Below, piece after piece: positions 47,787 through 56,695 of a DNA stretch of 64,000 nucleotides. The position numbers were made by a program, and so were the translations under genes. The notes under the pieces were generated by a model, which worked only from the letters and a program-made list of their open reading frames with translations, did no database searches and was not told the origin of the DNA. The stretch is from CAVQEG01 sp963711465 (lineage in GTDB: Bacteria > Bacteroidota > Ignavibacteria > OLB7): NCBI GenBank assembly GCA_963711465.1, contig CAVQEG010000001.1:2356001-2420000 (forward strand). Reading direction: 5' to 3'. Each line of letters opens with the position of its first letter. Within the stretch, counting starts at the first letter, position 1.

Positions 47787-48772
47787 CGGCGCACCGGCCC
47801 TGCTCCCGAGGCCTCCGGCTGATGCCGCTGATGGTGGCGGCCGCGCTGCTGCTGTCGGTCGCGCCGGTCCGTGCGCAGGAGAATCCGGCGGATTCCACCT
47901 GGTCCGACGGGCTGGTGCTCGACCCGAACGATTTCGACTTCGCCGGCGACCAGTTGATGCACTATTCGAGCGGGTGGTTTCCGAGCGCATTCGCATCGAC
48001 ATCGCTGATCGCGTTCACCGACGTGCTGTACTCCGACATCTTCGATCGCGGCGATCAGCTGCGATCGTCGTCGTTCGTCGACACGCCGTTTGCCTTCACT
48101 TGGCACGACCCGTTTGCCGGCGGCGAGCAGAACATCTACAAGCCGAACAGCAGCGAGGAGACCGACGACCATCCGCACACGTCGTACGACGAGTATGCGC
48201 TCGGCTACCTGATCGGACTGCCGATGCCGCTGATCCTGCGCGTCAAGGGGGCATTTCAGATGCAGGACGGGCTGATCTTCTCGCTGGACACGACGAGGAG
48301 CTTTCTGGGGTACGACGGGCGGAAGCGGTCGCTGAAGGAGGTGGGCGTGGTCTACCTGGAGGAGTACCTGATCGGCGGGACCGCCGGAGTGCAGATTCCG
48401 ATCTACGGTGTGTTCTTCAACTCCGAGATGACGACCATCTCGAGCTACTACTACCTCCACGCGTCAATCGGCGGCACGTACGCGATCGTCAGCCGCGGGA
48501 CGCAGTACGAGCAGATCGCCAACGCGAAGGATGAGATCCGCTACGGCAACGGGCAGGACACCGTCACGCTGCAGAGCAAGACGCGATTCGACCAGCTGCG
48601 ACGATTCCGGACCAACTACGAATTCGGGCTCGGGTGGAACGTCTCGTTCGAGTCGTTCGTATTCGATTTCGAAACCTTCATCACCGTCCCGATCACGCCG
48701 GTGCTGCGCGACACCGACTGGAAACAGTTTACCGCAGGTCTCCGGGTGGGTCTCGGCTACCAGTGGCTCTGA
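47783..48772 (+). CDS. Putative outer membrane beta-barrel protein
   Basis: The product has 329 residues. The start at 47783 overlaps the upstream stop (ATGA) and gives a signal peptide (LMPLMVAAALLLSVAPVRAQ). The mature chain alternates hydrophobic and polar residues with many Tyr/Phe (YALGYLIGLPMPLILRVKGA, ISSYYYLHASIGGTYAIVS, NYEFGLGWNVSFESFVFDF) and ends GLRVGLGYQWL, typical of an outer membrane barrel with a C-terminal aromatic strand. No named family is recognised. It is co-encoded with the VWA-OmpA lipoprotein and a T9SS-type protein, suggesting a cell-surface complex. Confidence 0.8.
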   Translation: MTAHRPCSRGLRLMPLMVAAALLLSVAPVRAQENPADSTWSDGLVLDPNDFDFAGDQLMHYSSGWFPSAFASTSLIAFTDVLYSDIFDRGDQLRSSSFVDTPFAFTWHDPFAGGEQNIYKPNSSEETDDHPHTSYDEYALGYLIGLPMPLILRVKGAFQMQDGLIFSLDTTRSFLGYDGRKRSLKEVGVVYLEEYLIGGTAGVQIPIYGVFFNSEMTTISSYYYLHASIGGTYAIVSRGTQYEQIANAKDEIRYGNGQDTVTLQSKTRFDQLRRFRTNYEFGLGWNVSFESFVFDFETFITVPITPVLRDTDWKQFTAGLRVGLGYQWL

Positions 48773-48834
48773 TCACGGTGCGACGATCGCACGCGGGCAC
48801 CTGCACACCTCCGAAGGGATCTTACATCCTGCGA

Positions 48835-48865
48835 TTGTTAGGAGCGGGTGAATGAAGTATGTTTG
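48835..48865 (+). promoter_or_regulatory. Bacteroidota-type promoter of tRNA-His
   Basis: TTG (48835-48837) is followed after 20 nt by TATGTTTG (48858-48865), a perfect TTG-N20-TAnnTTTG match. Transcription would start about 7 nt later, just ahead of the tRNA at 48880. It is a strong indicator of an FCB-group host. Confidence 0.65.
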
Positions 48866-48879
48866 TGGCCTTATTTCCT

Positions 48880-48954
48880 GGCGGGTGTAGCTCAGTTGGT
48901 TAGAGCGTCTGGTTGTGGCCCAGAAGGCCGTGGGTTCAAGTCCCATCACTCGCC
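48880..48954 (+). tRNA. tRNA-His (GTG anticodon)
   Basis: A cloverleaf folds by eye. The acceptor GCGGGTG (48881-48887) pairs with CACTCGC (48947-48953) using one G-T pair. The D-arm TAGCTCAG...GAGC, the anticodon stem TCTGG/CCAGA with loop TTGTGGC, and a TTCAAGT T-loop are present. Anticodon GTG is at 48915-48917. The G at 48880 faces C at 48954, the extra G-1:C73 pair that marks tRNA-His. CCA is not encoded. Confidence 0.96.
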
Positions 48955-48968
48955 CTGCATACCGTCGA

Positions 48969-49005
48969 CGCGCAATTCCGGGCAGACCGGGGTTGCGCGT
49001 TTTTT
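48969..49005 (+). terminator. Intrinsic terminator after tRNA-His
   Basis: A 13-bp stem (48969-48981 with 48987-48999, CGCGCAA...TTGCGCG, two G-T pairs), GCAGA loop and six T residues (49000-49005) start 15 nt after the tRNA. Confidence 0.9.
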
Positions 49006-49217
49006 CACCCCGCAGCCCGTCAGTCCCGCGCCGGCGGAACCTGTATCTTGGCGCCTTGCCCGTGCCGGTCCGAGAGCCGTCGCAGGCGCTGCTCGCCCTC
49101 GGTGATTTCTGCGGGCGGCCGCCCGCGCTTGTCACAACCGAGTCCCTTTCAGCATTCTACACGACACCGCGAGCCCTCCGCGATCTCCGCGAACCCTCTC
49201 AGCGGTCTCTGCGCACC

Positions 49218-50690
49218 ATGGTTAGAGTACGTTTTGCTCCATCTCCGACCGGACTGCTCCACGTGGGTGGTCTGCGCTCGGCGCTCTACAACTACCTCTT
49301 CGCCCGGCATCACGGCGGCACCTTCATTCTGCGGATCGAGGACACCGACCGGACGCGATACGTCGAGGAATCCGAACGCGACATTCTCGAGATGTTCGCC
49401 TGGGCTGGCATCGAGTTCGATGAAGGACCCCACGTCGGCGGCGAATTCGGACCCTACTACCAGTCGCAGCGCACGGAGATCTATCGGGAGCATGCGACCG
49501 AGCTGATCGAGCGCGGGACGGCCTACTACGCCTTCGACACGGCCGAAGAGATCGAGGCGATGCGCGAGCGGCAGCGCGCGGCCGGCATGGCGCCGAAGTA
49601 CGACCGCGGTTCGATGCGCAACCAGTTCACACTCGGCGACGACGAGACGCGGCGGCTGCTCGACGGGGGCGCCGAGCACGTGATCCGGCTGCTGGTGCCG
49701 ATCACCGGCGAGACGCGCACGAGCGACATCATCCGTGGCGAGAGCGTCTTCCCGAATCGCACGATCGACGATCAGATCCTCCTGAAGTCGGACGGATTCC
49801 CGACCTATCATCTGGCGAACATCGTCGACGACCACCTGATGGGCATCACGCACGTGATCCGTGGCGAGGAGTGGCTGCCGTCGCTGCCGAAGCACTGCAT
49901 CATGTACGATGCCTTCGGATGGGAGAAACCACAGTTCGCACACCTGCCGCTGCTGCTGAGCAAGGATCGCAAGAAGCTCTCCAAGCGCGATGCAGCGGTG
50001 TCGGTGCGCGAATACCGGGATGCCGGCTACCTGCCCGAGGCACTGGTGAATTTCGTCGCACTGCTGGGATGGAACCCGACGGCCGACCGTGAGATCTTCT
50101 CGATGCAGGAGATGATCGATCTGTTCGATCTTCAGAAGGTGAACAAGGCCGGGGCGATCTTCGACGTCGAGAAGCTCAACTGGATGAACGGCATGTACCT
50201 GCGCGAGCTTCCGATCGACTCGCTCAAGGGCGAGCTGATGACGGCACTCGAGCGTCACGGCTTCACCGATGTCGACCCGACCTACGCCGAGGCAGTGCTC
50301 CAGCTGGTCAAGGAGCGCATCAGTTTCGTCCGCGACGTGCCCGAGTTCGCCGACTATATGTTCGGCCCGGTCCACGAATTCGACGAGGCATACGCTGCCA
50401 AGCAGTGGAAGCCGGAGAGCGCTGAATACGTGACGGAGCTTGCCAGGCGGCTCTCAGGGCTGGACGCGGCCATGGAATGGACGGTGCCGTCGATCGAGGC
50501 GGTCGTGCGGGGTTATGCCGAGGAACTCGGGATCTCGGCGGGGAAGCTGATCCACCCGATGCGTCTGGCGATCACGGGAAAGCGGGTCGGCGCCGGTATG
50601 TTCGAGACGATGGCGGTGCTCGGCAAGGAGCAGTCGATCATGCGACTGCGTGACGTGGTCGAACGCCTCCCCCACACCCACGACCATTGA
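49218..50690 (+). CDS. gltX: Glutamyl-tRNA synthetase
   Basis: The product has 490 residues; a class I aminoacyl-tRNA synthetase. The start MVRVRFAPSPTGLLHVGGLR carries the HIGH-equivalent (PTGLLHVGG); the KMSKS-equivalent is LSKDRKKLSKRDAA near residue 255. The Rossmann insert (FILRIEDTDRTRYVEESE) and anticodon-binding helical domain are complete. The frame is open far upstream through the tRNA, but the homology begins at 49218. Whether it is discriminating or also charges tRNA-Gln cannot be told from sequence by eye. It is followed 9 nt later by the AroE-like gene, likely the same transcript. Confidence 0.96.
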   Translation: MVRVRFAPSPTGLLHVGGLRSALYNYLFARHHGGTFILRIEDTDRTRYVEESERDILEMFAWAGIEFDEGPHVGGEFGPYYQSQRTEIYREHATELIERGTAYYAFDTAEEIEAMRERQRAAGMAPKYDRGSMRNQFTLGDDETRRLLDGGAEHVIRLLVPITGETRTSDIIRGESVFPNRTIDDQILLKSDGFPTYHLANIVDDHLMGITHVIRGEEWLPSLPKHCIMYDAFGWEKPQFAHLPLLLSKDRKKLSKRDAAVSVREYRDAGYLPEALVNFVALLGWNPTADREIFSMQEMIDLFDLQKVNKAGAIFDVEKLNWMNGMYLRELPIDSLKGELMTALERHGFTDVDPTYAEAVLQLVKERISFVRDVPEFADYMFGPVHEFDEAYAAKQWKPESAEYVTELARRLSGLDAAMEWTVPSIEAVVRGYAEELGISAGKLIHPMRLAITGKRVGAGMFETMAVLGKEQSIMRLRDVVERLPHTHDH

Positions 50691-50699
50691 CCCCAATCC

Positions 50700-51569
50700 A
50701 TGCGTACCACTCCCGACACGCGACTGATCGGCGTTCTGGCCCATCCACGGGGTGCGAACCTGATGTTCGACATGTTCTCCGCGGCGGTGGAGCTTCGCGG
50801 CGACGACGCGGCGTTCCATCTGTTCGATACGCAGCCGAAGGAAATCGCGACGCCGACGCGGGCGCTGCAGACGCTCGGCTCGGTCGGCCTCTACCTCTCC
50901 GGCCGGCTCCGTTCCTCGGCGCTCGGTCTGGTCGACTATCTCTCTGACGAGGCCCACGGGACGTCGGTACTCAATGTCGTGACCATCGATGGTGACGAAA
51001 CCACCGGTCACAACACGGAGGCCAAGGCGATGATCGCGGCGCTGACGCCGTACCGCGACATCTTCGCGACGTCCGGTGCGGTGGTGCTCGGTGCCGGGGC
51101 GGCCGCCCGTGCAGCGATCTACGCGCTGGTGCGCCACTTCCGCGTCTCACACCTGGCGATCGCCAATCGCACGCTGCAGTCGGCTCAGGTGCTCAAGCAG
51201 GAATTCGCCGGACGTAAGAGCGACACGGTGATCGAAGCACACGAACTCTTCCCGCCGGATATCGCACAACTGCTCGTCGAGTCGCGACTGATCATCAACG
51301 CCACGTCGATCGGCTCGTTTCCCGGAATCGACGAAACCCCGATCACGATTCCCGACGTCTTTCACTCGCGTCAGGTCGTGGTCGACACCTGCTACTCACC
51401 CGCCATCACACGGATGCTCAACGACGCCTCCTCCGCCGGTGCGACGACGATCAGTGGAGTCGAGCTGCTGCTGGCGCAGGTCGGTGAAGCATACGAGCTG
51501 CTGGCGGGAGCGGAATTCCCCATCGATGAAATCCGGAATCTGCTCGTAACCAACGCCGCAGCCGAGTGA
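50700..51569 (+). CDS. aroE: Shikimate dehydrogenase (AroE)-like protein lacking canonical catalytic residues
   Basis: The product has 289 residues with AroE fold landmarks: an N-terminal substrate domain, NAD(P)-binding Rossmann motif VVLGAGAAARAAI, IANRTLQSA, the NATSIGSFPG loop, and the C-terminal GVELLLAQVGEAYEL helix with the conserved Gln. In ordinary AroE the N-terminal domain holds S-x-S, the catalytic Lys in NVTxPxK and Asp in DNTDG. Here the matching stretches read GVLAHPRGANLMF, VGLYLSGRLRSS and TGHNTEAKA, so the Lys and Asp are not conserved and the Ser motif is lost. It could be a divergent AroE, a quinate/shikimate-type relative or a repurposed enzyme. It follows gltX by 9 nt and converges on rqcH. 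Confidence 0.75.
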   Translation: MRTTPDTRLIGVLAHPRGANLMFDMFSAAVELRGDDAAFHLFDTQPKEIATPTRALQTLGSVGLYLSGRLRSSALGLVDYLSDEAHGTSVLNVVTIDGDETTGHNTEAKAMIAALTPYRDIFATSGAVVLGAGAAARAAIYALVRHFRVSHLAIANRTLQSAQVLKQEFAGRKSDTVIEAHELFPPDIAQLLVESRLIINATSIGSFPGIDETPITIPDVFHSRQVVVDTCYSPAITRMLNDASSAGATTISGVELLLAQVGEAYELLAGAEFPIDEIRNLLVTNAAAE

Positions 51570-51576
51570 CTGCCGA

Positions 51577-53238
51577 CTACCCCGGCAGCTTCGGCTCGAC
51601 CATCATCACCTCCTCACGACCCATCACCACTGCACCGGGCGCGGCGCCCTTCGGCTTGCGCACGTACTTCTTGAGTGTGTAGGCGACCGGAACGAGCTTC
51701 GCACCCTTCGCACCGGAATAGTACGCGGCGATCATCGCCGCCTGCCTGAGCGCCTCCTTCGGCGGCTTCGACTTCGCATCGCCCCACCGCAGCACGACGT
51801 GTGAACCCGACGTACCGCGCGCGTGCAGCCAGTAGTCGTTCGGGCGTGCGAAGCGCAGCGTCAGCTCGTCGTTGTTCGCAGCATTCTTCCCGGCGAACAC
51901 CTCGCATCCTCCCTCGACGTCGAAGCGTCTGAACCGCTCGGCCGTCCCTTCCTGTTCGGCTTCTCCCTTCATTGCGAATACATCCTGATGTGAACTCTCG
52001 ATTTCCCTGAGCCCGTCGATGTCGGTGGTCTCACGCACCGCCTCGAGCAGACGCTTCAGCATCGCCACCTCCGACGCATATCGTTCCCGCTGCTGATGCC
52101 AGCGCGAGGCCGCCTGCCGAGCCCCGCGCGCCCGGTGGAAGTACCGCTCGGCATTCTCCGCCGGCGTCAGCTTCGGATCGAGCCGGACCTCTCTGGAGAC
52201 GCCCTCCCAGTCGGTGAGCGTCGCTGTTGTGCTGCCGCGCTCCACCTCGTGGAGATTCGCCAGAAGCAACGATCCGATCCGTTCCCACTCGTCGGCACGT
52301 TCCCCCTCGTCTCCCCGCTCGCCCAAGTCGAGTCGGCGCGTCGCCCGCGTCAGCATCGATTCGACCCGCTTCTGCATGCCACCATGGAGCTTCGCGAAGG
52401 CGTGGAATCGATTCCAGACCGCACGGTAGGCGCGAACGGCCGCGGCGATGTCGTCGAAGCGTTCCACCTGCTCGGCGCGCCGCTCGAGCGACTCGAGTCG
52501 GGTCAGAGCGAAGACGACGTCATCCGGAAGGTGGTAGAGCATGTACTGGTCGCTTCGCTCGCAGCAACCGAGCAGGACGTCGACTTCGGCGAACAGGCGG
52601 TCGATAGTCGCGTCGTCGACCTCTGCCAGCGACTCGCAACCGGCGAGTCCGGCACGGTCGATCGCCTCGTCGGCCAGACGGCGGCCGAGCTGCGGCATGG
52701 CGCGCGCCAGCTGCTTCGACGGCGGCGCTTCGCCCTGACGGATCCGGCCGGCCAGCTCGTGCGGATCGATCGGCTCGACCCGATGCGGTGCGGCGATCAT
52801 TCCGGCGTACTCCTCGACGTGCGCCAGGAATGAACCGATGACGTGCCCGCGGTCAACTGCGATCACGTTGCCCGATCCGCGACCGAAGAAGAAGGCGACG
52901 AGCTGTCGGTCGCCCTCGAAGTGCAGGCGAACGATGCGTTCGGAATCGTCGACGGTGGCACCGGCGAACCGGGAGCCGAGCAGCCCATCGAAGAAGTCGA
53001 TGGTATTCTTCCGCGCACGCGCGACGTCCGCACGGGGAAGAACGTATCCGGTCCGCAGATCGACTGCGATCTCGACGTACACCGACTCGGCCGTACCATC
53101 GCGGTCGCTCACGAAATGCAGCAGCAGCCGATTGCGTTCCTGCGACCAGCACTCTGCCAGCACGGCTCCGGCATGCAGCGAGAGTCGTCGTTCGACGGCG
53201 ACGGCCTCATGGACGAAGGTGAGATGGTGGCGAATCAT
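51577..53238 (-). CDS. rqcH: NFACT-family ribosome quality control protein RqcH/Rqc2 (fibronectin-binding A-like)
   Basis: The product has 553 residues. The N-terminal NFACT-N domain, a helix-hairpin-helix region and long charged coiled coils (FHAFAKLHGGMQKRVESMLT, RGARQAASRWHQQRERYASE) are followed by the NFACT-R (DUF814) domain: NDYWLHARGTSGSHVVLRWG and KGAKLVPVAYTLKKYVRKPK. RqcH binds stalled 50S-peptidyl-tRNA and recruits tRNA-Ala to add C-terminal Ala tails for degradation. The length and order match the bacterial family. It converges with the AroE-like gene (7 nt gap). Confidence 0.92.
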   Translation of the reverse strand: MIRHHLTFVHEAVAVERRLSLHAGAVLAECWSQERNRLLLHFVSDRDGTAESVYVEIAVDLRTGYVLPRADVARARKNTIDFFDGLLGSRFAGATVDDSERIVRLHFEGDRQLVAFFFGRGSGNVIAVDRGHVIGSFLAHVEEYAGMIAAPHRVEPIDPHELAGRIRQGEAPPSKQLARAMPQLGRRLADEAIDRAGLAGCESLAEVDDATIDRLFAEVDVLLGCCERSDQYMLYHLPDDVVFALTRLESLERRAEQVERFDDIAAAVRAYRAVWNRFHAFAKLHGGMQKRVESMLTRATRRLDLGERGDEGERADEWERIGSLLLANLHEVERGSTTATLTDWEGVSREVRLDPKLTPAENAERYFHRARGARQAASRWHQQRERYASEVAMLKRLLEAVRETTDIDGLREIESSHQDVFAMKGEAEQEGTAERFRRFDVEGGCEVFAGKNAANNDELTLRFARPNDYWLHARGTSGSHVVLRWGDAKSKPPKEALRQAAMIAAYYSGAKGAKLVPVAYTLKKYVRKPKGAAPGAVVMGREEVMMVEPKLPG

Positions 53239-53345
53239 TCTGCCGGCGCAACGCGACGTGGTTGAAGAATCAAAATGCCGAACTTAGAGTCTATGATTGA
53301 ACCTGCTGCGGGTCCAGCGATTGGCACCTCGTCGACTACGCGGTC

Positions 53346-53546
53346 ATGACGAGTCCCACAGGAACATTGCGACGCGGCAACCTCGGTTGTCTGCTGTTCG
53401 TGCTGCTTCTTGCCGCGACCTTCTTTTCCCTCGGCGCGATCATCTCGATGCTGACGGGGGACCTCCTCGTCGCGCTTCAGGCGGTGGCCGTGGCGCTGGC
53501 GCTTTCGGCGGCGGCGACGTTCACCGCGCGGCGGCGTCGGGCATAA
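53346..53546 (+). CDS. Small putative membrane protein
   Basis: The product has 66 residues. A short polar N-terminus (MTSPTGTLRRGNLG) is followed by two hydrophobic helices (CLLFVLLLAATFFSLGAIIS, LLVALQAVAVALALSAAATF) and an Arg-rich end (TARRRRA). No family is recognised and no strong ribosome-binding site is seen. Translation is plausible from the position between rqcH and the glycosyltransferase gene on the same strand as the latter, and from the typical two-helix composition, but there is no independent support. Confidence 0.45.
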   Translation: MTSPTGTLRRGNLGCLLFVLLLAATFFSLGAIISMLTGDLLVALQAVAVALALSAAATFTARRRRA

Positions 53547-53621
53547 TCGCGGCAGAGTTGAGCGGATCCGCCTCCGAGTCGAATTCAATACCTACCACGT
53601 CTACCACCAGCCAGCCCCTCG

Positions 53622-54935
53622 ATGTCACGCCTCCGGGTCCTGATTCAACAGCGCATTTCCCATTCGGTCTCATCGCCCCGCGCAGCATGGTTCGTATTCG
53701 CGATCGGACTGTTCACCTCGCTCGTATTCGTCCTGATCATCTATCCGACGATTGGCGGACGACTCGACCTGTTTCTCGATCCGGAAGCGTACGGTGCGCT
53801 GGGACGCGGCCTTCTGCATTACCGCACACTGTCGTACTACCCTGACACGCACTCGACGCTGCTGCGCGGACCGACGTTTCCGGCACTGGTCGCGCTCGAG
53901 CTCCTGGTGACCGGCGGATGGTATCCGTACGCGATACAGATCGGCAACGCGCTGTTGATCGCGACCACCTGTGTGCTGGTCTACAGGACGGTCAAGCTGC
54001 TGGCCACGCCGAGCGCGGCGCTCGTGGCGGGGCTCGCCTGTGCGGTCCATCCGGTGCTCATCGGATTCACCGGGAAGGTCGTGCTCGAGCCGCTCTCGAT
54101 CTGTCTGTTCACCGCCCTCATCTATCTGAGTGCACGGTTTGCCTCGCGTCCAACGACCATACTCGGGGCGACAACCGGTGTGGTGCTCGCCGCGCTCGGA
54201 CTGTCGAAGGGGATCTTCCTGCCGATCGTGGTGATTGCTCCGGTCTGGCTGTGGGCACTCACCCGGCGTCGGGCGGAGGCGGCGCGGGCACTGGTGGCGA
54301 TGGGGCTCTGCATGCTGCTCCCGCTCGTCGCCTGGAGCGCGCGGAACGCCGAGGTGGGGGGGCATTTCACACCAAGCCAGACGTTGCTGGGATTCAACCT
54401 GATGGTCGGGGACGTGTACATGGCGAATTTCGCCGACCATCCGTTCAAATCGACCGAGCTGTGGGAGATGGCACAGCGGAAGTACGATTCGACGGGACTG
54501 TCGGTACCGGTGGGCGCTCTGCGCGACCAGTACCGCGATTCGGTGCTGATCGCCGCCAGTCTGGACCGCTACGTCCGAGAGCCGGGATTTCTGCTGCGGA
54601 AGATCGCCGCCAACTGCGCGCTGTTCTGGATGCTGGGCGAAACGCCGATGAAGTCCGCACTCTTCGCGCTGCTGCAGTTCCCCTTGCTGGCGCTCTTTGC
54701 GCTGGGCATGTGGCGTCGTCGACGGCAGCTGCGCGGCTCGGTGGTCGGCCTGCACCTGGCGATGGTCGTCCTGTACGTACTGCCGCACCTGCCGATCTTC
54801 GCGTTCTTCCGTGCCTCGTCGGTGCTGATTCCGACGATGGTGATCTACGCCGATCTCGGTCGGCTGCCGGCTATGCTCGGGCTCCTTCCGGGACGCCGAG
54901 CTGTTCGGCAGCGTGCCGCATCAGATCCTGCATGA
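53622..54935 (+). CDS. GT-C/family 39-like membrane glycosyltransferase
   Basis: The product has 437 residues and about nine to eleven hydrophobic helices (WFVFAIGLFTSLVFVLIIYP, ALVAGLACAVHPVLIGFTGK, LVAMGLCMLLPLVAWSARN). The first periplasmic loop has the acidic GT-C-type motif FLDPEAYGALGRGLLHY, where the Asp is the probable catalytic residue, then LRGPTFPALVALELL. This fits the ArnT/PMT/GT39 superfamily that transfers sugars from polyprenyl-phosphate donors to lipid or protein acceptors outside the membrane. The acceptor is unknown. Its 3' end overlaps the convergent M3 peptidase gene by 65 nt. Confidence 0.8.
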   Translation: MSRLRVLIQQRISHSVSSPRAAWFVFAIGLFTSLVFVLIIYPTIGGRLDLFLDPEAYGALGRGLLHYRTLSYYPDTHSTLLRGPTFPALVALELLVTGGWYPYAIQIGNALLIATTCVLVYRTVKLLATPSAALVAGLACAVHPVLIGFTGKVVLEPLSICLFTALIYLSARFASRPTTILGATTGVVLAALGLSKGIFLPIVVIAPVWLWALTRRRAEAARALVAMGLCMLLPLVAWSARNAEVGGHFTPSQTLLGFNLMVGDVYMANFADHPFKSTELWEMAQRKYDSTGLSVPVGALRDQYRDSVLIAASLDRYVREPGFLLRKIAANCALFWMLGETPMKSALFALLQFPLLALFALGMWRRRRQLRGSVVGLHLAMVVLYVLPHLPIFAFFRASSVLIPTMVIYADLGRLPAMLGLLPGRRAVRQRAASDPA

Positions 54936-56583
54936 GCTGCTCATCGAACGGCGGGCGCATGCCGGCCGAGGCGAAGACATCGAGCACGCCGCGCGTACCG
55001 CCCATGCGGCAGAGGTCCATGTAGGTATTCATCGCCCGCTCATGGTCCTCGGCATCGACGAGTGCGAGCTGCATGGCGCCGACATCGGCGATGGCGTAGT
55101 CGATGTAGTAGAACGGTGAGCCGAAGAAGTGCGGCACTTCATACCACGCACAGCGCTGATACGCCTCATAGCCCGAGTAGTCGATCGACGGACGGTACCT
55201 GGCCGAGACGTCGATCCAGGCATCGTCGCGTTCGTCCCTGGTCGCATCTGGATTGGCGTAGATCCAGTGCTGGAATTCGTCGCCGGCAGCCATTGAGCAG
55301 AGCCGGTTGATGGAGCTCCTCCATCGGTCGCGTCGGAATTTCTCGGCGTGTTCCTCGGAGAAGAATTCGGTCATCAGCGGCATCGAGAGGAACTCCATGC
55401 CGGTCGAGTGAATCTCGGCGACATCGATCGTCGGCGACTGCAGCACCAGCGGCTCGATGTCCATGCTCTCCCACTTCTGGAAGGCGTGCCCCATCTCATG
55501 CATGAGCGTGCGCACGTCGGTGGCGTTGCCGGTCGAGTTGCAGAGAATGGCGGCACGGCCTTCATCGGGGAACGAGGTGCAGTAGGCGCCGCCACGTTTC
55601 GCCCGTCGGTTCTCCAGATCGATGAGGCCCTCGCGACGCATTCGATCGAAGTGGTCGGCGAGTCGCGGAGACAGACGTCGGAAGACGCGACCGGCGCCAT
55701 CGAGCTGTGAGTCGACAGGAACGATGCCGGGCGGAAGCGTCAGCTCGGGGTCGTAGGCGACATCCCACGGTCGCAGCGTATCGACGCCGAGCGCCTCGCG
55801 CTGCCGCTCGCAGACGGCGTTGAGCAGCGGAACGGCGTAGCGACGGATGTTTTCACGGAACCGGGTCAATTCCTCCGAACCGTAGTCGATGCGTCCCATG
55901 GCGCTGTAGCCGAGCGGGATGAAATTTTCATATCCGAGGTTGCGCCCCATCTGCGTCCGCAGTGCGACGAGCCGATCGAAGATGCCGGCGATCTCATCGC
56001 GATGCTCGACGTGCCAGCCGCGCACGGCCAGGAAGGCGTGACGCCGACGATCGCGATCGGGCGAGGTCGTCATCCCACGCGCCGCCTGCAGCGTGTGCGA
56101 TTCTCCCATGACGTCGACTTCGGCGGTCGCCGCCATCTTCGCGTACGTCCGCCACAGCCGGCCCGCCTCGACGCGCAGATCGCTGTTGACCGGAGCCACG
56201 GGATCGACGTCCGACTCGAGCGTGCGGATCATGAACGCACCGTACCGCTCGGCGATCGCTTCGCGGTGGCGGCTGTTCAGCAGTGCCTGAATCATTCGCG
56301 AGACGCCTCGGGAACTGATCGGGGCGATCTCCTCGCGAATGAATCGGTCGGCCGCCTCGCGATCGGGATCGTCCATGTGCTTCGAGAACGCATGGCTGGC
56401 GCGGCTGGTCTCACCGATCAGGTACTGCCACAGCTCGTCCCAGTCCGATCGGAGTCGGAACCACTCGTCTGCCGTATTGGACGCCTCGGCCGGCTCGATC
56501 CGATCGAAGAGCGCCTGGTATCGCTCGCGCACGAACTCGGCTGTGATGGTTACCGGACGGTCGAGAAGGAATCGAGAGGTCAT
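54871..56583 (-). CDS. M3-family oligoendopeptidase F-like zinc metallopeptidase (copy 1)
   Basis: The product has 570 residues; a cytosolic type metallopeptidase without signal peptide. The zinc-binding HExxH is in TLMHEMGHAFQKWE, the third ligand Glu in the downstream EIHSTGMEFLSMP, and the catalytic-site aromatic stretch in FYYIDYAIADVGAMQLAL. The N-terminal helical domain and family length match M3B peptidases. The start at MTSRFLLDRP (56583) is preferred over an extension. It is closely related to the next gene in every block (LENRRAKRGGAYCTSFPDEG), which suggests tandem duplication. It overlaps the glycosyltransferase 3' end by 65 nt. Confidence 0.9.
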   Translation of the reverse strand: MTSRFLLDRPVTITAEFVRERYQALFDRIEPAEASNTADEWFRLRSDWDELWQYLIGETSRASHAFSKHMDDPDREAADRFIREEIAPISSRGVSRMIQALLNSRHREAIAERYGAFMIRTLESDVDPVAPVNSDLRVEAGRLWRTYAKMAATAEVDVMGESHTLQAARGMTTSPDRDRRRHAFLAVRGWHVEHRDEIAGIFDRLVALRTQMGRNLGYENFIPLGYSAMGRIDYGSEELTRFRENIRRYAVPLLNAVCERQREALGVDTLRPWDVAYDPELTLPPGIVPVDSQLDGAGRVFRRLSPRLADHFDRMRREGLIDLENRRAKRGGAYCTSFPDEGRAAILCNSTGNATDVRTLMHEMGHAFQKWESMDIEPLVLQSPTIDVAEIHSTGMEFLSMPLMTEFFSEEHAEKFRRDRWRSSINRLCSMAAGDEFQHWIYANPDATRDERDDAWIDVSARYRPSIDYSGYEAYQRCAWYEVPHFFGSPFYYIDYAIADVGAMQLALVDAEDHERAMNTYMDLCRMGGTRGVLDVFASAGMRPPFDEQLMQDLMRHAAEQLGVPEGARA

Positions 56584-56616
56584 CGAAACGGGTGAATTGA
56601 TGGTGATCGAGACAAG

Positions 56617-56659
56617 GCCGTATCCCGCGTTCGCGCATGGCGCGCGCACGGGATACGGC
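56617..56659 (-). repeat. Inverted repeat between the two M3 peptidase genes
   Basis: An 11-bp perfect inverted repeat GCCGTATCCCG / CGGGATACGGC (56617-56627 and 56649-56659) encloses a second GC-rich partly self-complementary segment. It lies in the 112-nt gap between the tandem genes. No T-tract follows, so it could be a processing or attenuator hairpin rather than a terminator. Confidence 0.55.
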
Positions 56660-56695
56660 TGTGAGGATCTCAGCGTTCGGTCAACCCGGAGACGC

